Shown in pieces: positions 54,517 through 62,941 of a stretch of 64,000 nt of DNA. The stretch comes from Planctomycetota bacterium (GTDB lineage: Bacteria; Planctomycetota; Phycisphaerae; Sedimentisphaerales; Anaerobacaceae), in NCBI GenBank assembly GCA_019456255.1, contig VRUG01000014.1, positions 33,594 through 97,593 on the forward strand, in the 5' to 3' direction. The stretch's first letter is position 1, and each line of letters opens with the position of its first letter. The notes under the pieces were generated by a model. It searched no databases and was not told where the DNA came from. It saw only the letters and a list, made by a program, of their open reading frames with translations. The position numbers were made by a program, and so were the translations under genes.

Positions 54517-54736
54517 TAACCCATTTACAACGCCTCAATGTAACCTTACAACACTGCGATGTAAGCCTGCAATGCCTTGATGTAACCTTACAAAGCTACA
54601 TTGTAAACTCACAACGCCTCAATGTAAAGCCGCAATCTGACGATGTAAATCTGCAATGGCTCAATGTAACCTTACAATGCCACGATGTAACCTTACAATG
54701 CTTTGATGTAAACTCACAACACCACGATGTAAAGCT
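54517..54736. repeat. 21-bp-period tandem array with ATGTAA phase marks
   Basis: ATGTAA (once TTGTAA) begins at 54538, 54559, 54580, 54601, 54622, 54643, 54664, 54685, 54706 and 54727: ten marks at exactly 21 bp. A typical unit is ATGTAACCTTACAATGCCACG without its last base in variants; many contain the inverted repeat TGTAAccTTACA. The plus strand stays open through the array as seven-residue repeats (LNVTLQC-like) but lacks a ribosome-binding site. The array ends in the stop codon of the gene at 54735. It lies between that gene and lemA. Confidence 0.85.
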
Positions 54737-55487
54737 ACTTCTTGCGTTTCATTTTTGGACTTAATTCATTTAATCTATCAATCAAACTCTTCAATTCTTC
54801 AAGAACGCCATGATTCTGTAATTCTTCAGGATATATTAGTCTGAAGACTGAAAGGCATCCCAATCCAAAACGTGCATTGGCAAGGAGACAATATTTTAAA
54901 ATGCAAGTATCGGTGTTAAATATCTCAAAATTGATTTTCTGCCCATCATCAGTATCCAGCAAGTTTAAACCAATCGAATATACGTTGGGATGAGCTCCAT
55001 AATCAATTGATTTATCATACATATCCTCAATCCCTGGGCCAACTTTGGGGTCCTGTGATTTAAGAGATTTGAAAATATCACTAATGTAGAAGTTTTTCCT
55101 CACTAGTTTTTCAGCTTTTTTGTTCTTATGCCTTTCGGCCCAAATAACACCTAACTCAGGATGTTTATCAATATAATATCCGTATAAAGCGTTTTCAATG
55201 CAGGCCCGAAACATCACAAATGCTGCGGTAATTTGACCACTTGAAGATATGCGAATGGAAGCTAAATAGCATGCATAAGCACTTGCAAGAAATGCTGCTG
55301 GTGATGACTCTATAGTAGCCTCTTCGGAGAGCTTAGAAAACACTTTCAAATATTTCATAAAAAGGTCGTTTATGCTACTCAACAACTGGACTATTGGTTC
55401 ATGTTGGCTCCATGTGGCTCTGGTGTTATCCCACGCATAACTAATGCTTTTCGTAAGTTCATCTCTAATGAAATCGTCCTGTTGCAC
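54735..55487 (-). CDS. Hypothetical helical protein
   Basis: About 250 residues from GTG 55487, which has TGAGGAA 9 bases upstream; a GTG at 55502 would overlap that box. The sequence is mostly helical, with RISSSGQITAAFVMFRACIE and NALYGYYIDKHPELG, reminiscent of DUF5677-like proteins, and ends in a basic MKRKK. No signal peptide or catalytic motif. It lies between lemA and a TPR gene and seems inserted in the lemA/TPM pair. The stop lies in the 21-bp array. Confidence 0.62.
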   Translation of the reverse strand: MQQDDFIRDELTKSISYAWDNTRATWSQHEPIVQLLSSINDLFMKYLKVFSKLSEEATIESSPAAFLASAYACYLASIRISSSGQITAAFVMFRACIENALYGYYIDKHPELGVIWAERHKNKKAEKLVRKNFYISDIFKSLKSQDPKVGPGIEDMYDKSIDYGAHPNVYSIGLNLLDTDDGQKINFEIFNTDTCILKYCLLANARFGLGCLSVFRLIYPEELQNHGVLEELKSLIDRLNELSPKMKRKK

Positions 55488-55534
55488 GAATATATTCCTC
55501 ACTAACTAAACAATAATCAATAATCAGTAATCAT

Positions 55535-55573
55535 TTACAAAACCACCATCACCGTATTACTCGTTGCCTTCAG
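55535..55573 (-). pseudogene. FN3-gene tail fragment 1
   Basis: Thirteen codons ending in TAA 55535 read LKATSNTVMVVL, the same ending (SNTVMVVL) as the fragments at 56437 and 63594, with a 27-bp DNA match to the 56437 copy. No gene is attached to it. Confidence 0.5.
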
Positions 55574-55586
55574 GCATAATTTTAAT

Positions 55587-55694
55587 TCAGCTTAGTAGTT
55601 CTTTGCGATATAAGCGCCATGAATAAAAGGCAATGGCAATAGCAATTAGCCATACAACAACGGCGGCTACAAATTCGACATCGTTGAATTTCAT
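55587..55694 (-). CDS. 35-aa single-span membrane peptide
   Basis: From ATG 55694: MKFNDVEFVAAVVVWLIAIA, then IAFYSWRLYRKELLS. One membrane helix (about 8-25) followed by a basic end, giving an N-out/C-in prediction. The ATG overlaps the TGA of the upstream TPR gene as ATGA, which suggests translational coupling. No family recognised. Confidence 0.55.
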   Translation of the reverse strand: MKFNDVEFVAAVVVWLIAIAIAFYSWRLYRKELLS

Positions 55695-56416
55695 GGAACG
55701 TCAACATTATAATTCGCCAAGAGTGTCGCCAAATCTGTGGCAATCTCCGGTGCGTTATCTTTTATGAATTCATATTCTTGTAGTGCAAGTTTATGTTGGC
55801 CGGTAGCAGCATAACAACCTGCGAGGTGAAAGTGGGCTGGGTTGTAGTTAAGGTCAATATCCAAGATTTTCCTGAATGCTATTATTCCAGTTTTGTTATT
55901 CATTTCAGCAAGCAATTCCGCAGCCATAAATAGCAGTTCCACCTTTTCATCAGCATCATTTACCAAATCTGCAGCGTGCTTTAATTCTTCAATTGCTATT
56001 TCTCTATTGCCACATTCATAGTCGGCAAAACCCTTGACGCGAATGCAAGTTTTATCTCTATCGTCTGTAGAGGATAACTCATCGGCAAACATTATATCTG
56101 AACCGCCTGGAAACATTTTATATTCACTTATTATCCGTAATGCATTCGTATAGTGGATTCTACCAAGACCAACGTGGGCAAGTGGGTGGGATGAATTTAT
56201 TTCGATTGCACGCATGTAAAGGGAAGCAGCCTTGTGGTCATTATGCGATCCTGAGAAGTATAGAGTATTCGCATACCAGCAGAGAGTAAAGTAGTCATTT
56301 GGATTTCGAAGATTTTCAATATACACAAGCCATTTGGCCGTTTTGTAGCGATCTTTATAGAAGGCTTGAACCACTTTTCTAAGCAACCAGCTTGGATTGT
56401 CGGAAAGCTCTTGCAA
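55691..56416 (-). CDS. TPR protein (cytoplasmic)
   Basis: 241 residues from TTG 56416, which has AGGAG about 10 bases upstream. Repeats include DHKAASLYMRAIEINSSHP, DFADYECGNREIAIEELKHA-like spacing and GQHKLALQEYEFIKDNAPEI. No signal peptide. Followed by a coupled membrane peptide. The gene and its two downstream neighbours separate lemA from the TPM gene. Confidence 0.75.
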   Translation of the reverse strand: MQELSDNPSWLLRKVVQAFYKDRYKTAKWLVYIENLRNPNDYFTLCWYANTLYFSGSHNDHKAASLYMRAIEINSSHPLAHVGLGRIHYTNALRIISEYKMFPGGSDIMFADELSSTDDRDKTCIRVKGFADYECGNREIAIEELKHAADLVNDADEKVELLFMAAELLAEMNNKTGIIAFRKILDIDLNYNPAHFHLAGCYAATGQHKLALQEYEFIKDNAPEIATDLATLLANYNVDVP

Positions 56417-56436
56417 TTTTGCTGTGCTCCTTTCAC

Positions 56437-56511
56437 TTACAAAACCACCATCACCGTATTACTCGGCTGACCTTCGCCGGCTTTATTTACGGCGACGATG
56501 CGGTATCTACC
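56437..56511 (-). pseudogene. FN3-gene tail fragment 2
   Basis: Twenty-five codons ending in TAA 56437 read GRYRIVAVNKAGEGQPSNTV followed by MVVL. This is the last strand region of an FN3 domain like that at 61712 (EYRVKAVNVGGESIPSNTVA). It overlaps the last bases of the TPM gene in another frame; the start of the FN3 gene is missing. Confidence 0.62.
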
Positions 56512-57286
56512 AACTCCCCCCGGCTCCACCTCCACCGAATCCGCCGCCCATACCACCGCCGAACCCACCGAACCCACCGCCAAAGCTGCCTCCGCCATAC
56601 GAGCCGCTCCTGCCATAACCGCCGACACCGCCTAACATAAGTGGTAAAAAAAACAACATTCCCATTCCACGGCCGCGGCCGCTAAACAGCAGGAACATTA
56701 AAAGCAAAATCGGCAAGGCGCCGCATGGCAATCCCCTTCTTCTCAGCCCGCCCGGAACAGATTTAAGCTTGGGCATACCGGTTAAGACCACACCGGACTG
56801 CTTAGCTATTCTTTGGACTATTTGCAAATTGGCTTGATATATCCCCTTGCCGTAATCCCCTTTTTTAAGGTACGGCACCAACACCTCTCTACCAACTTGG
56901 CCACAGTACTGGTCTGTTATAAAACCCTCCAGTCCGTAACCGGTATTGAACCAGTATTTTCTGTCGGCGGCGGCAAGGACGAACAGCATCCCGTTATCCT
57001 TACCTTTCTGGCCAAGCTTCCACTTGTCCGTCAACTCAATAGAAAACTGCTGGATGGGGACACCTTCGGTTGTTTTTACTGTCAGGATGATGTATTGAGC
57101 ACCTGTCTTTTGCTCTAATTCCTGCAGTATCCCATTTAGCGAACGCTCATCTGAGTCATTTATCACGTTGGCATAATCTTCGACATAATGGCGGGGCATT
57201 GGTAAATCAGCTTTGCCATAGCAGGCCGCTGCTCCAGCCGAGATTATCAGTATCACTGCTACTAAATTTAAAACCTGTCGTCGCAT
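56507..57286 (-). CDS. TPM-domain (YgcG-like) exported protein
   Basis: 259 residues. Signal peptide about 1-25 (ending AAACYGKA), TPM domain about 30-155 (YVEDYANVINDSDERSLNGI, then GVPIQQFSIELTDKWKLGQK, then YWFNTGYGLEGFITDQYCG), a hydrophobic segment near 195-215 and a Gly-rich tail typical of the family. It starts 5 bp after the nucleotidyltransferase gene. LemA is the usual partner. The Gly-rich end overlaps an FN3 tail scrap, so the original 3' end may have been altered. Confidence 0.86.
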   Translation of the reverse strand: MRRQVLNLVAVILIISAGAAACYGKADLPMPRHYVEDYANVINDSDERSLNGILQELEQKTGAQYIILTVKTTEGVPIQQFSIELTDKWKLGQKGKDNGMLFVLAAADRKYWFNTGYGLEGFITDQYCGQVGREVLVPYLKKGDYGKGIYQANLQIVQRIAKQSGVVLTGMPKLKSVPGGLRRRGLPCGALPILLLMFLLFSGRGRGMGMLFFLPLMLGGVGGYGRSGSYGGGSFGGGFGGFGGGMGGGFGGGGAGGSW

Positions 57287-57291
57287 AAATT

Positions 57292-58137
57292 TTAAACCTC
57301 AAGTTTATCAACGATGAAAGCTAATTGCTCAACGTTTGTGTAAATTGACTCGAAAACACTCGCAACGTCACTTTGTTGCGGAGAAGCTTTTTTATGTCGC
57401 CATTTTTTGATATCTCTCATTGACCCAAAAACGGTTGTACATTTACTTATCTGAAAACCTATCTGAAAGAAGGCTTTTTTATGTCGCCATTTTTTGGCAT
57501 CTATCAAAGAATCGACCTTAATTGAGAATTCAGAGGCGGCCTTTGTGAATACCTGCTCAACAAGCATGCCTCTATCGATATCCTTTAGCCAGAACATCGC
57601 ACGCAATAACGGCACTAATCCGCCAACAGCAGAGGCAAGAATGTCACGGACAAGCCGCTTATTAGCCGCCGCTGCGATATAACCCTGTCGCAACCTGATA
57701 AGTGTCGCCTTCAACTCCCGCTCACATTGAAGCCGAACATCAGCCTTGGCAATCGTCAGTGATGCAAAAGGATCGTCTCCGTAAATCGTCTTATGAGTCA
57801 ACTGAAAATCCAGGAACTCGATGCCGAACACATCCCGGCTGCGCTCAATGTAATCAGATGTCATCAAAAGGGGAACCGCGACTCTTTTTTTGTTCATTGA
57901 CCGTGCCATGCGTGCCAGCGTATTAAGTGAATCAAGACTTTGCCTGCCCAAGACAAGAACTGTGTTAATGTCACTTTGGCCTGGCCTGAAATCTTCAGTC
58001 AAGCTGCTTCCGACAATGGTAATATTCTGAAGATTGTCTCCAAAAGCGGATATGACCTTCTCAGAAAAAATCTTTACGCGATCACGAATCTCCTCACGCA
58101 GACCATCTAAATCCAGATTGTTTGTCTTTTCAGCCAT
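57292..58137 (-). CDS. Minimal-nucleotidyltransferase domain protein
   Basis: 281 residues. The segment NITIVGSSLTEDFRPGQSDI with following NTVLVLG matches the GS...D.D core of pol-beta-type nucleotidyltransferases, although the second Asp position reads Asn (SDIN). The middle is helical. Near the C-terminus KKWRHKKA occurs twice, 29 residues apart, encoded by an identical 24-bp DNA stretch (57386-57409 and 57473-57496). AAGGATG precedes the ATG. Role unknown. Confidence 0.65.
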   Translation of the reverse strand: MAEKTNNLDLDGLREEIRDRVKIFSEKVISAFGDNLQNITIVGSSLTEDFRPGQSDINTVLVLGRQSLDSLNTLARMARSMNKKRVAVPLLMTSDYIERSRDVFGIEFLDFQLTHKTIYGDDPFASLTIAKADVRLQCERELKATLIRLRQGYIAAAANKRLVRDILASAVGGLVPLLRAMFWLKDIDRGMLVEQVFTKAASEFSIKVDSLIDAKKWRHKKAFFQIGFQISKCTTVFGSMRDIKKWRHKKASPQQSDVASVFESIYTNVEQLAFIVDKLEV

Positions 58138-58334
58138 TTTTCACATCCTTTTTATCTTTGAATTTTGAACACAGGCACAATCTACAGCATTTAATCCATA
58201 ACTGCAACCAATTAGTATCCACCATCTTATTCCAAACCGCTTTCAAAAAATTCTTCTGCTATATGTCATCAACGATAGAGAAGCAACTTATATTTTTTTT
58301 GTTTTTATTATTCCATTGATATCCAGTGATGCGA

Positions 58335-58907
58335 TTATAAACAAAGTTGAGATTTTTTCAGCCAAGTCGTTACGAGAGCGTTAAGTTCTTCATCCTGATA
58401 ATTGAATTTGACAATTATTTTTCTTTCTTTCTCTGATAATCTCCTGTAACCCCAAAACCACCTTTTTTCTGTTTCTTTTTTACCATTCCGGCTGAAGTAT
58501 TCAGGGAGATTGACATGGAAAAACGAGATGCCATCGGCACCCCTTAATATGTTTACACGCATGGAACCTCCCGTTTCATGAAGGCGTATCAGGCCAAAGA
58601 CATCATCAGTCAATTCTGTACTTACGTTACACTCTTTCATTATTTCTACCGAGATATTAGCGCTATTTAAGGCATGAGCATTCTTGAACTCATCGTAATT
58701 TTTATAATCTTTCCGCTTAACTTTACGTTTCTCAATAGCTCTTTCTATATCATGAGCTAAAGCGGCGATCTGTAAGGCTTCATCCGCATCAGGCTTTAAT
58801 TTAAGCAGCCACTCCAGGGTGTTTTTTGAGTGTATCGGGTCTTCAGTAACCAGGGAGTTTTTGATAATCTTTTCAATCTTCTTTTTTACACATTCGTTTT
58901 TTTTCAT
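58335..58907 (-). CDS. HD-type/DUF4202-like protein
   Basis: 190 residues. HSKNTLEWLLKLKPDADEAL, then QIAALAHDIERAIEKRKVKR, fits an HD phosphohydrolase core (His then His-Asp), with NAHALNSANISVEIM further on as in DUF4202. The start overlaps the end of the upstream CDP-alcohol transferase fusion gene by 35 bp, so the two are coexpressed. Substrate unknown. Confidence 0.7.
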   Translation of the reverse strand: MKKNECVKKKIEKIIKNSLVTEDPIHSKNTLEWLLKLKPDADEALQIAALAHDIERAIEKRKVKRKDYKNYDEFKNAHALNSANISVEIMKECNVSTELTDDVFGLIRLHETGGSMRVNILRGADGISFFHVNLPEYFSRNGKKETEKRWFWGYRRLSEKERKIIVKFNYQDEELNALVTTWLKKSQLCL

Positions 58908-60240
58908 CTTTACCCAGAATCAATACTCTCCTGACATTTTCCACATTTGTCACTATCCCGATTATAAGAAGGATCAGGAATATTTGATTTATTAAGGCTC
59001 CGAGAAATATAATCGCTATTCTGACATCACGACCGATTCTGAAATAATCATCTTCAGGGCCGAGTCTTTTTTTCATTAAAGTGTCATATTTGTCGGCAGT
59101 GTAACTGTTCATAAATGTGCCTGTAAGCGCCAAGAAACCGACGATGATATACAGGAAGTTGTCGTTTAAAAAATAAATATGACAAATCAACCCGAACAGA
59201 AGAAAAGCGTCCGCATAACGATCCAGAACGGCATCAAACCATCCTCCGAAAGCCGTAGATTGGTATTTCAGCCTCGCTATTTCACCGTCACAGCCATCAA
59301 TAATAGATGCTATTTGAGCAAGAACCGCACCGGCTAACAGGGTGGCGTAACCACCTTTCAAAAACAAAACTGATGATATCACACAAAGTAAGAATGAAAA
59401 AAAAGATATCTGATTTGGTGTAACCTTGGTTTTGACAAGAAAACGTGTGATTCTTGTGGATATAGGTCTATTGAGATACCGTGAAACAGGACCATCGGAG
59501 AACTTCGTTAACTTTCCTAAAATACTCTTTTGGGCTTTACGAAAGGCATTGTCATCGTCTAAATCCATCCAGAAGTTGCCGGATACATCGAGTGCCCGGG
59601 CGGCACCAGTGTCGGCCAGTATCCTTATTCCGCCCGAAAGCGTACTATCGTTATTACGGTCAATGCTTGTCTCAATGGCTGCAAAAATCGAAGGGCTGCA
59701 AAGGAAAAAACCCGTATCAAATGCATTATACTCAGAAACGTCCTTGCCGATGTCAAGGATTTTGCCGTCTTCGATATGTACTTTTGTGACATCGTCAATA
59801 TCAACCAGGCTGTTTGAATTCACGTTTGAATCAACAGCTAATATCACCTCACCATCCTGTATCTGCTGTTGTGTCAGCTGGACCAGAATATCCCTGTCAA
59901 AAAGGTGATCAACCATCATTAGAATGAATTTTTCATCCAATAATTCCTTCGCCTTAAGAACAGATAGGCCGTTTTCCTTTTCCCAATCTTCATTTATGAC
60001 ATGGGTAATATTAAGATTTTTCTCCCGGCTGAATTTATCTAAGAACACCCTTACCTTTTCGCCGTTGCAGCCGGTAACAACATAAAACTCCGTAAGACCG
60101 CAACTTTGTGCAGCCAGAATTGCCCGCTCAATAAGAGTAAGCCCCAGAAACGAAACAAGGGGCTTTGAATCACCCCTTGCTGCCAATCTGCTTCCTTTGC
60201 CTGCGGCAAGTATAAGGCATTTCATAATCTTAACACTCAT
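58873..60240 (-). CDS. Cytidylyltransferase / CDP-alcohol phosphatidyltransferase fusion
   Basis: 455 residues from ATG 60240; TTG 60255 and ATG 60225 are alternatives and no ribosome-binding site decides. The N-terminal half is a nucleotidyltransferase (CLILAAGKGSRLAARGDSKP, then LMMVDHLFDRDIL). The C-terminal half is a CDP-alcohol phosphotransferase with five to six helices and the motif DGCDGEIARLKYQSTAFGGW followed by FDAVLDRYAD. This order is that of bifunctional inositol-phosphate cytidylyltransferase/di-inositol-phosphate-phosphate synthase, but a phospholipid head-group role is equally possible. Confidence 0.85.
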   Translation of the reverse strand: MSVKIMKCLILAAGKGSRLAARGDSKPLVSFLGLTLIERAILAAQSCGLTEFYVVTGCNGEKVRVFLDKFSREKNLNITHVINEDWEKENGLSVLKAKELLDEKFILMMVDHLFDRDILVQLTQQQIQDGEVILAVDSNVNSNSLVDIDDVTKVHIEDGKILDIGKDVSEYNAFDTGFFLCSPSIFAAIETSIDRNNDSTLSGGIRILADTGAARALDVSGNFWMDLDDDNAFRKAQKSILGKLTKFSDGPVSRYLNRPISTRITRFLVKTKVTPNQISFFSFLLCVISSVLFLKGGYATLLAGAVLAQIASIIDGCDGEIARLKYQSTAFGGWFDAVLDRYADAFLLFGLICHIYFLNDNFLYIIVGFLALTGTFMNSYTADKYDTLMKKRLGPEDDYFRIGRDVRIAIIFLGALINQIFLILLIIGIVTNVENVRRVLILGKDEKKRMCKKED

Positions 60241-60373
60241 TTTGTAATATCCCAAAATTACAACTCAGCCACCGAAAGCAAAACATAATTACTGATTTTA
60301 ACCGGCAATTGCCGGATGTAAAGCTCTAATTGGTTAAGGAAAGTTTACGAACCGATTCAACGGGGAAAGAGCA

Positions 60374-60415
60374 TAAAAAAAGAGCGCAAATCCCGATACA
60401 TCGGGACTTACGCTC
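60374..60415 (-). terminator. Rho-independent terminator of the PEP-CTERM gene
   Basis: GAGCG and CGCTC (60382-60415) enclose an inner stem TCCCGAT/ATCGGGA; on the minus strand seven T follow. It lies about 60 bp past the stop of the LamG gene. Partly bidirectional in form but the T run serves only the minus strand. Confidence 0.8.
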
Positions 60416-60474
60416 ATACATGCGTTGCTATTACTGCCAAAGCAGCAATCTCTTTTTTCACTCAACACTCAAAG

Positions 60475-61269
60475 CTATTTTGCCCTGTGTTTCCTTCGTA
60501 AAGCCAAACCACCCAAACCAAACAGTAAAAGCGTTGCTGGCTCGGGAACAAGCTGGGCTACCTCCTCAGGAGAAAGAGCACGGTTATAAATACGGACATC
60601 ATCTATCGCACCGTTGAGAGCCCAATTATGGCTTCCTCCACGACCATCATTATACGGGTAATAGTAATGACCAATTTTCAGGGGCTCAGTGTTTGATTCA
60701 TATCCATCTGAATATGCAATCCATGTTTCCAACTCTCCATCAACATACATACGAATTTCGGAACCATCGTAAGTCGAAGTCAAGAGATGCCACTGCCCAT
60801 CGACTACAAGTGTGTTTGATGCCACTCCGCCGCCAGCATGTGAATTCCCAATAGCATAAGTTAAGGATACTCTTGCTTCATCATCTTGTGTGTACAGCTG
60901 ATACCCTATTGCAGGAGAATAGCTGGGCATTTTTGATATTATTTCACTCTGCCAATAAGTTCCATCGCTCTTAATCCATGCACTCAGTGTAATTGGGCCT
61001 GTAAGATCGAGACTGGAAGAATGTGCTGCTTCAATATAGTCATCCTGTCCATCAAATAGATAGGCATGATTGGCTACACCGAAGCGGTCTTCAGTAAGTT
61101 GTGCACCGTATACTACACCATTGTTTCCATTACCGCTTGAGTCGCTCGCATCACCATTAAATTTGTAATGAGCAGCAAGACCATCTGTTAGAGTAGCATA
61201 AACATTACACGAAATTAATAGTAAAATAGTTGTTGCGCCAAGAATACTTTTTCCAAACTTAAAACTCAT
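60475..61269 (-). CDS. LamG-domain PEP-CTERM protein
   Basis: 264 residues. Signal peptide (about 8-26, ILLLISCNVYA with leading residues), then a concanavalin-like LamG domain: LAAHYKFNGDASDSSGNGNN, YLFDGQDDYIEAAH, PITLSAWIKSDG, GAIDDVRIYNRALSPEEVAQ. The C-terminus LVPEPATLLLFGLGGLALRR is a PEP-CTERM sorting signal, processed by exosortase in family members. Likely a surface or matrix carbohydrate-binding protein. No exosortase gene is in the window. Confidence 0.93.
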   Translation of the reverse strand: MSFKFGKSILGATTILLLISCNVYATLTDGLAAHYKFNGDASDSSGNGNNGVVYGAQLTEDRFGVANHAYLFDGQDDYIEAAHSSSLDLTGPITLSAWIKSDGTYWQSEIISKMPSYSPAIGYQLYTQDDEARVSLTYAIGNSHAGGGVASNTLVVDGQWHLLTSTYDGSEIRMYVDGELETWIAYSDGYESNTEPLKIGHYYYPYNDGRGGSHNWALNGAIDDVRIYNRALSPEEVAQLVPEPATLLLFGLGGLALRRKHRAK

Positions 61270-61429
61270 CAGACTTCTCCTTATAAATTGTTGTTCTTTT
61301 TCAAGAAATGTTTTGTAGTGGGGAAAATTGGGTAGGAAACCAGAAAGTTCTTTTCACCACTCCTGTATTCGTTTAATCCGCTTCTTTTCATTGCATTTTT
61401 ATCACCACCTTTCCGATAGCGGCGCAATG

Positions 61430-61511
61430 AAAAAGGGCACCGCTACATCATGCTTCTCTCAGGCCCACCAGAGCCTATCCAGAACACGCAAGCGATGCCC
61501 CTGTTGCCAGG
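61430..61511 (-). ncRNA. Candidate structured RNA or long terminator
   Basis: On the minus strand: hairpin CCTG-GCAA-CAGG (61511-61500), then a nine-pair outer stem GGGCATCGC (61500-61492) with GCGGTGCCC (61443-61435, one mismatch) enclosing 48 nt that hold a small AGGC/GCCT hairpin, then five T. It lies 160 nt upstream of the PEP-CTERM gene and 200 nt downstream of the FN3 gene, so it could be a leader element or the FN3 terminator. No known riboswitch class recognised. The rest of 61270-61711 shows no gene. Confidence 0.4.
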
Positions 61512-61711
61512 AGCACCAACTTTTACGCGTCTCTGGATTTTCAAACTGGTGGTTTGAGAGAAAACGCTAAAAATTCAGTACTATTCTGTATTTAATTGTC
61601 AAATGCTCAATCACTTCATCTTTCGTCCAATAATAACAGATGAAAACCATTAAAACAAGCAAAATCTGCCTGTTTCTTGAGTTTTCCGGGTCTAACCGAA
61701 TATCCGGGTTT

Positions 61712-62335
61712 TTACAGCACCACAGCAACGGTGTTGGATGGGATACTTTCGCCGCCTACATTGACGGCTTTGACTCGGTATTCCAGTTGCTGGCCTCTCG
61801 GCTGGTTCATCAGGTCTGATTCGCTGTCTATCGCGATGGCTATCTGGGTCCAGTCGCCGAACTCGCCGCCACCTGCGGGCTGCTCGCGACGCTCGATGAT
61901 ATAAGTGCGAACCGCACCACCTGTGCCGCGTGCAGGGCCTTTCCAGTCGAGAAATACGCTGTCAGTTCCCTGAGAGACCGCTTCGAGTCCGCGGGGCTGG
62001 CCGGGCGGTGTGCTTGGGCCGGGCGCTGCCTTGGGGCCCCAGCCAATGTATCCGAGCTTTTCCGGGTCGGATTCGACGTCCAGTTCGGACTTCTTCAATT
62101 CGGTCCGCATAAACTCTTCGAGTGCTGCCAGTTGCGTTTCCTTTGCCTCGGTAGCTACCTGCGCGGCGGCCACAGCATCGGTCTGGGAGGTCTTTGCGGT
62201 TATGTATGCGGTTTGTGCAGCGGTAAGCCCGATGGCATCTGCGCTGGGAAAATCGACCGCGTGTGCGGTATAGCCTGCGATCATGTTCTGGGCGAGTGCT
62301 GAAACTTCTGCTTCTGCTTTTGGAAATTGTGCCAT
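61712..62335 (-). CDS. Fibronectin type III domain protein
   Basis: 207 residues without a signal peptide. The N-terminal 110 residues are helical and Ala-rich (YTAHAVDFPSADAIGLTAAQ, then AQVATEAKETQLAALEEFMR). An FN3 domain covers about 115-207 (PGQPRGLEAVSQGTDSVFLD, then LEYRVKAVNVGGESIPSNTV). GC content is visibly higher than in neighbouring genes. It is the one intact member of a family whose tail fragments lie at 55535, 56437 and 63594. Such proteins recur in planctomycete genomes; role unknown. Confidence 0.75.
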   Translation of the reverse strand: MAQFPKAEAEVSALAQNMIAGYTAHAVDFPSADAIGLTAAQTAYITAKTSQTDAVAAAQVATEAKETQLAALEEFMRTELKKSELDVESDPEKLGYIGWGPKAAPGPSTPPGQPRGLEAVSQGTDSVFLDWKGPARGTGGAVRTYIIERREQPAGGGEFGDWTQIAIAIDSESDLMNQPRGQQLEYRVKAVNVGGESIPSNTVAVVL

Positions 62336-62371
62336 TTTTCATTCCTTTCATTAAAAAGTTATATTTCTTTT

Positions 62372-62941
62372 TCAGATTTGGAGCGGAGGCCGTATTGGAC
62401 ACACTTTATGGATGCACCTCCAGTATTTAATCATAACATTTTCAAGTTTCTTCCAATTGTGTTTTTTGTGGGCAAAATAACCACCCCAAAAAGCAATCCA
62501 TGTAGTATAGACAACAACATCAAGATGCAAAATGCCAAATCTCTTTAGATGCTCTTGAAACAAATAATAGGCTACAAGAAAAGGCTTATTATGTCGTTCA
62601 AATTTATACCAGCCGATTTTATATTCAATCCCTGCTGTATTCGAGTTTAACGATTTACTTGCCTGTAGAAAATTGTTCAGGGTACTATCATAATAGGCGT
62701 TTTCCTCATCACGGTTTCCCGACTTCTGTGCTTCTGCTGCAAAATCAGCATTTCGATAGGCTTCCAAAACAAACCTTGCTGCTTTTTCAGTATTCTCCGG
62801 TTCATAGCCAAGAGCTGTCATCATTTCACAAGCATTCTGTTTCAGCTTGTCCCATTTCTTTAAATCGTGTAGACGAAACATCTCTCGATGATACCAACCA
62901 ACCATCTCAGGATCAAATCCTTTATCTATGTTTTTCGACAT
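62372..62941 (-). CDS. Hypothetical protein
   Basis: 189 residues from ATG 62941, which has GAGG 6 bases upstream; a longer frame to 63022 would run deep into the upstream gene. Mostly helical (MFRLHDLKKWDKLKQNACEM, then ALGYEPENTEKAARFVLEAY), with a hydrophobic aromatic stretch near residues 140-165 (VVVYTTWIAFWGGYF). Overlaps the preceding gene by 16 bp. No family recognised. Confidence 0.6.
   Translation of the reverse strand: MSKNIDKGFDPEMVGWYHREMFRLHDLKKWDKLKQNACEMMTALGYEPENTEKAARFVLEAYRNADFAAEAQKSGNRDEENAYYDSTLNNFLQASKSLNSNTAGIEYKIGWYKFERHNKPFLVAYYLFQEHLKRFGILHLDVVVYTTWIAFWGGYFAHKKHNWKKLENVMIKYWRCIHKVCPIRPPLQI

Noticed and set aside
54517..54736. CRISPR array at the 21-bp repeats
   Set aside because: The repeats are contiguous, degenerate and without unique spacers, and no cas gene is present.
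54468..54764. Plus-strand frame with seven-residue repeats through the 21-bp array
   Set aside because: A 21-bp period keeps a frame open by arithmetic. No ribosome-binding site or signal, and it runs antisense into the gene at 54735.
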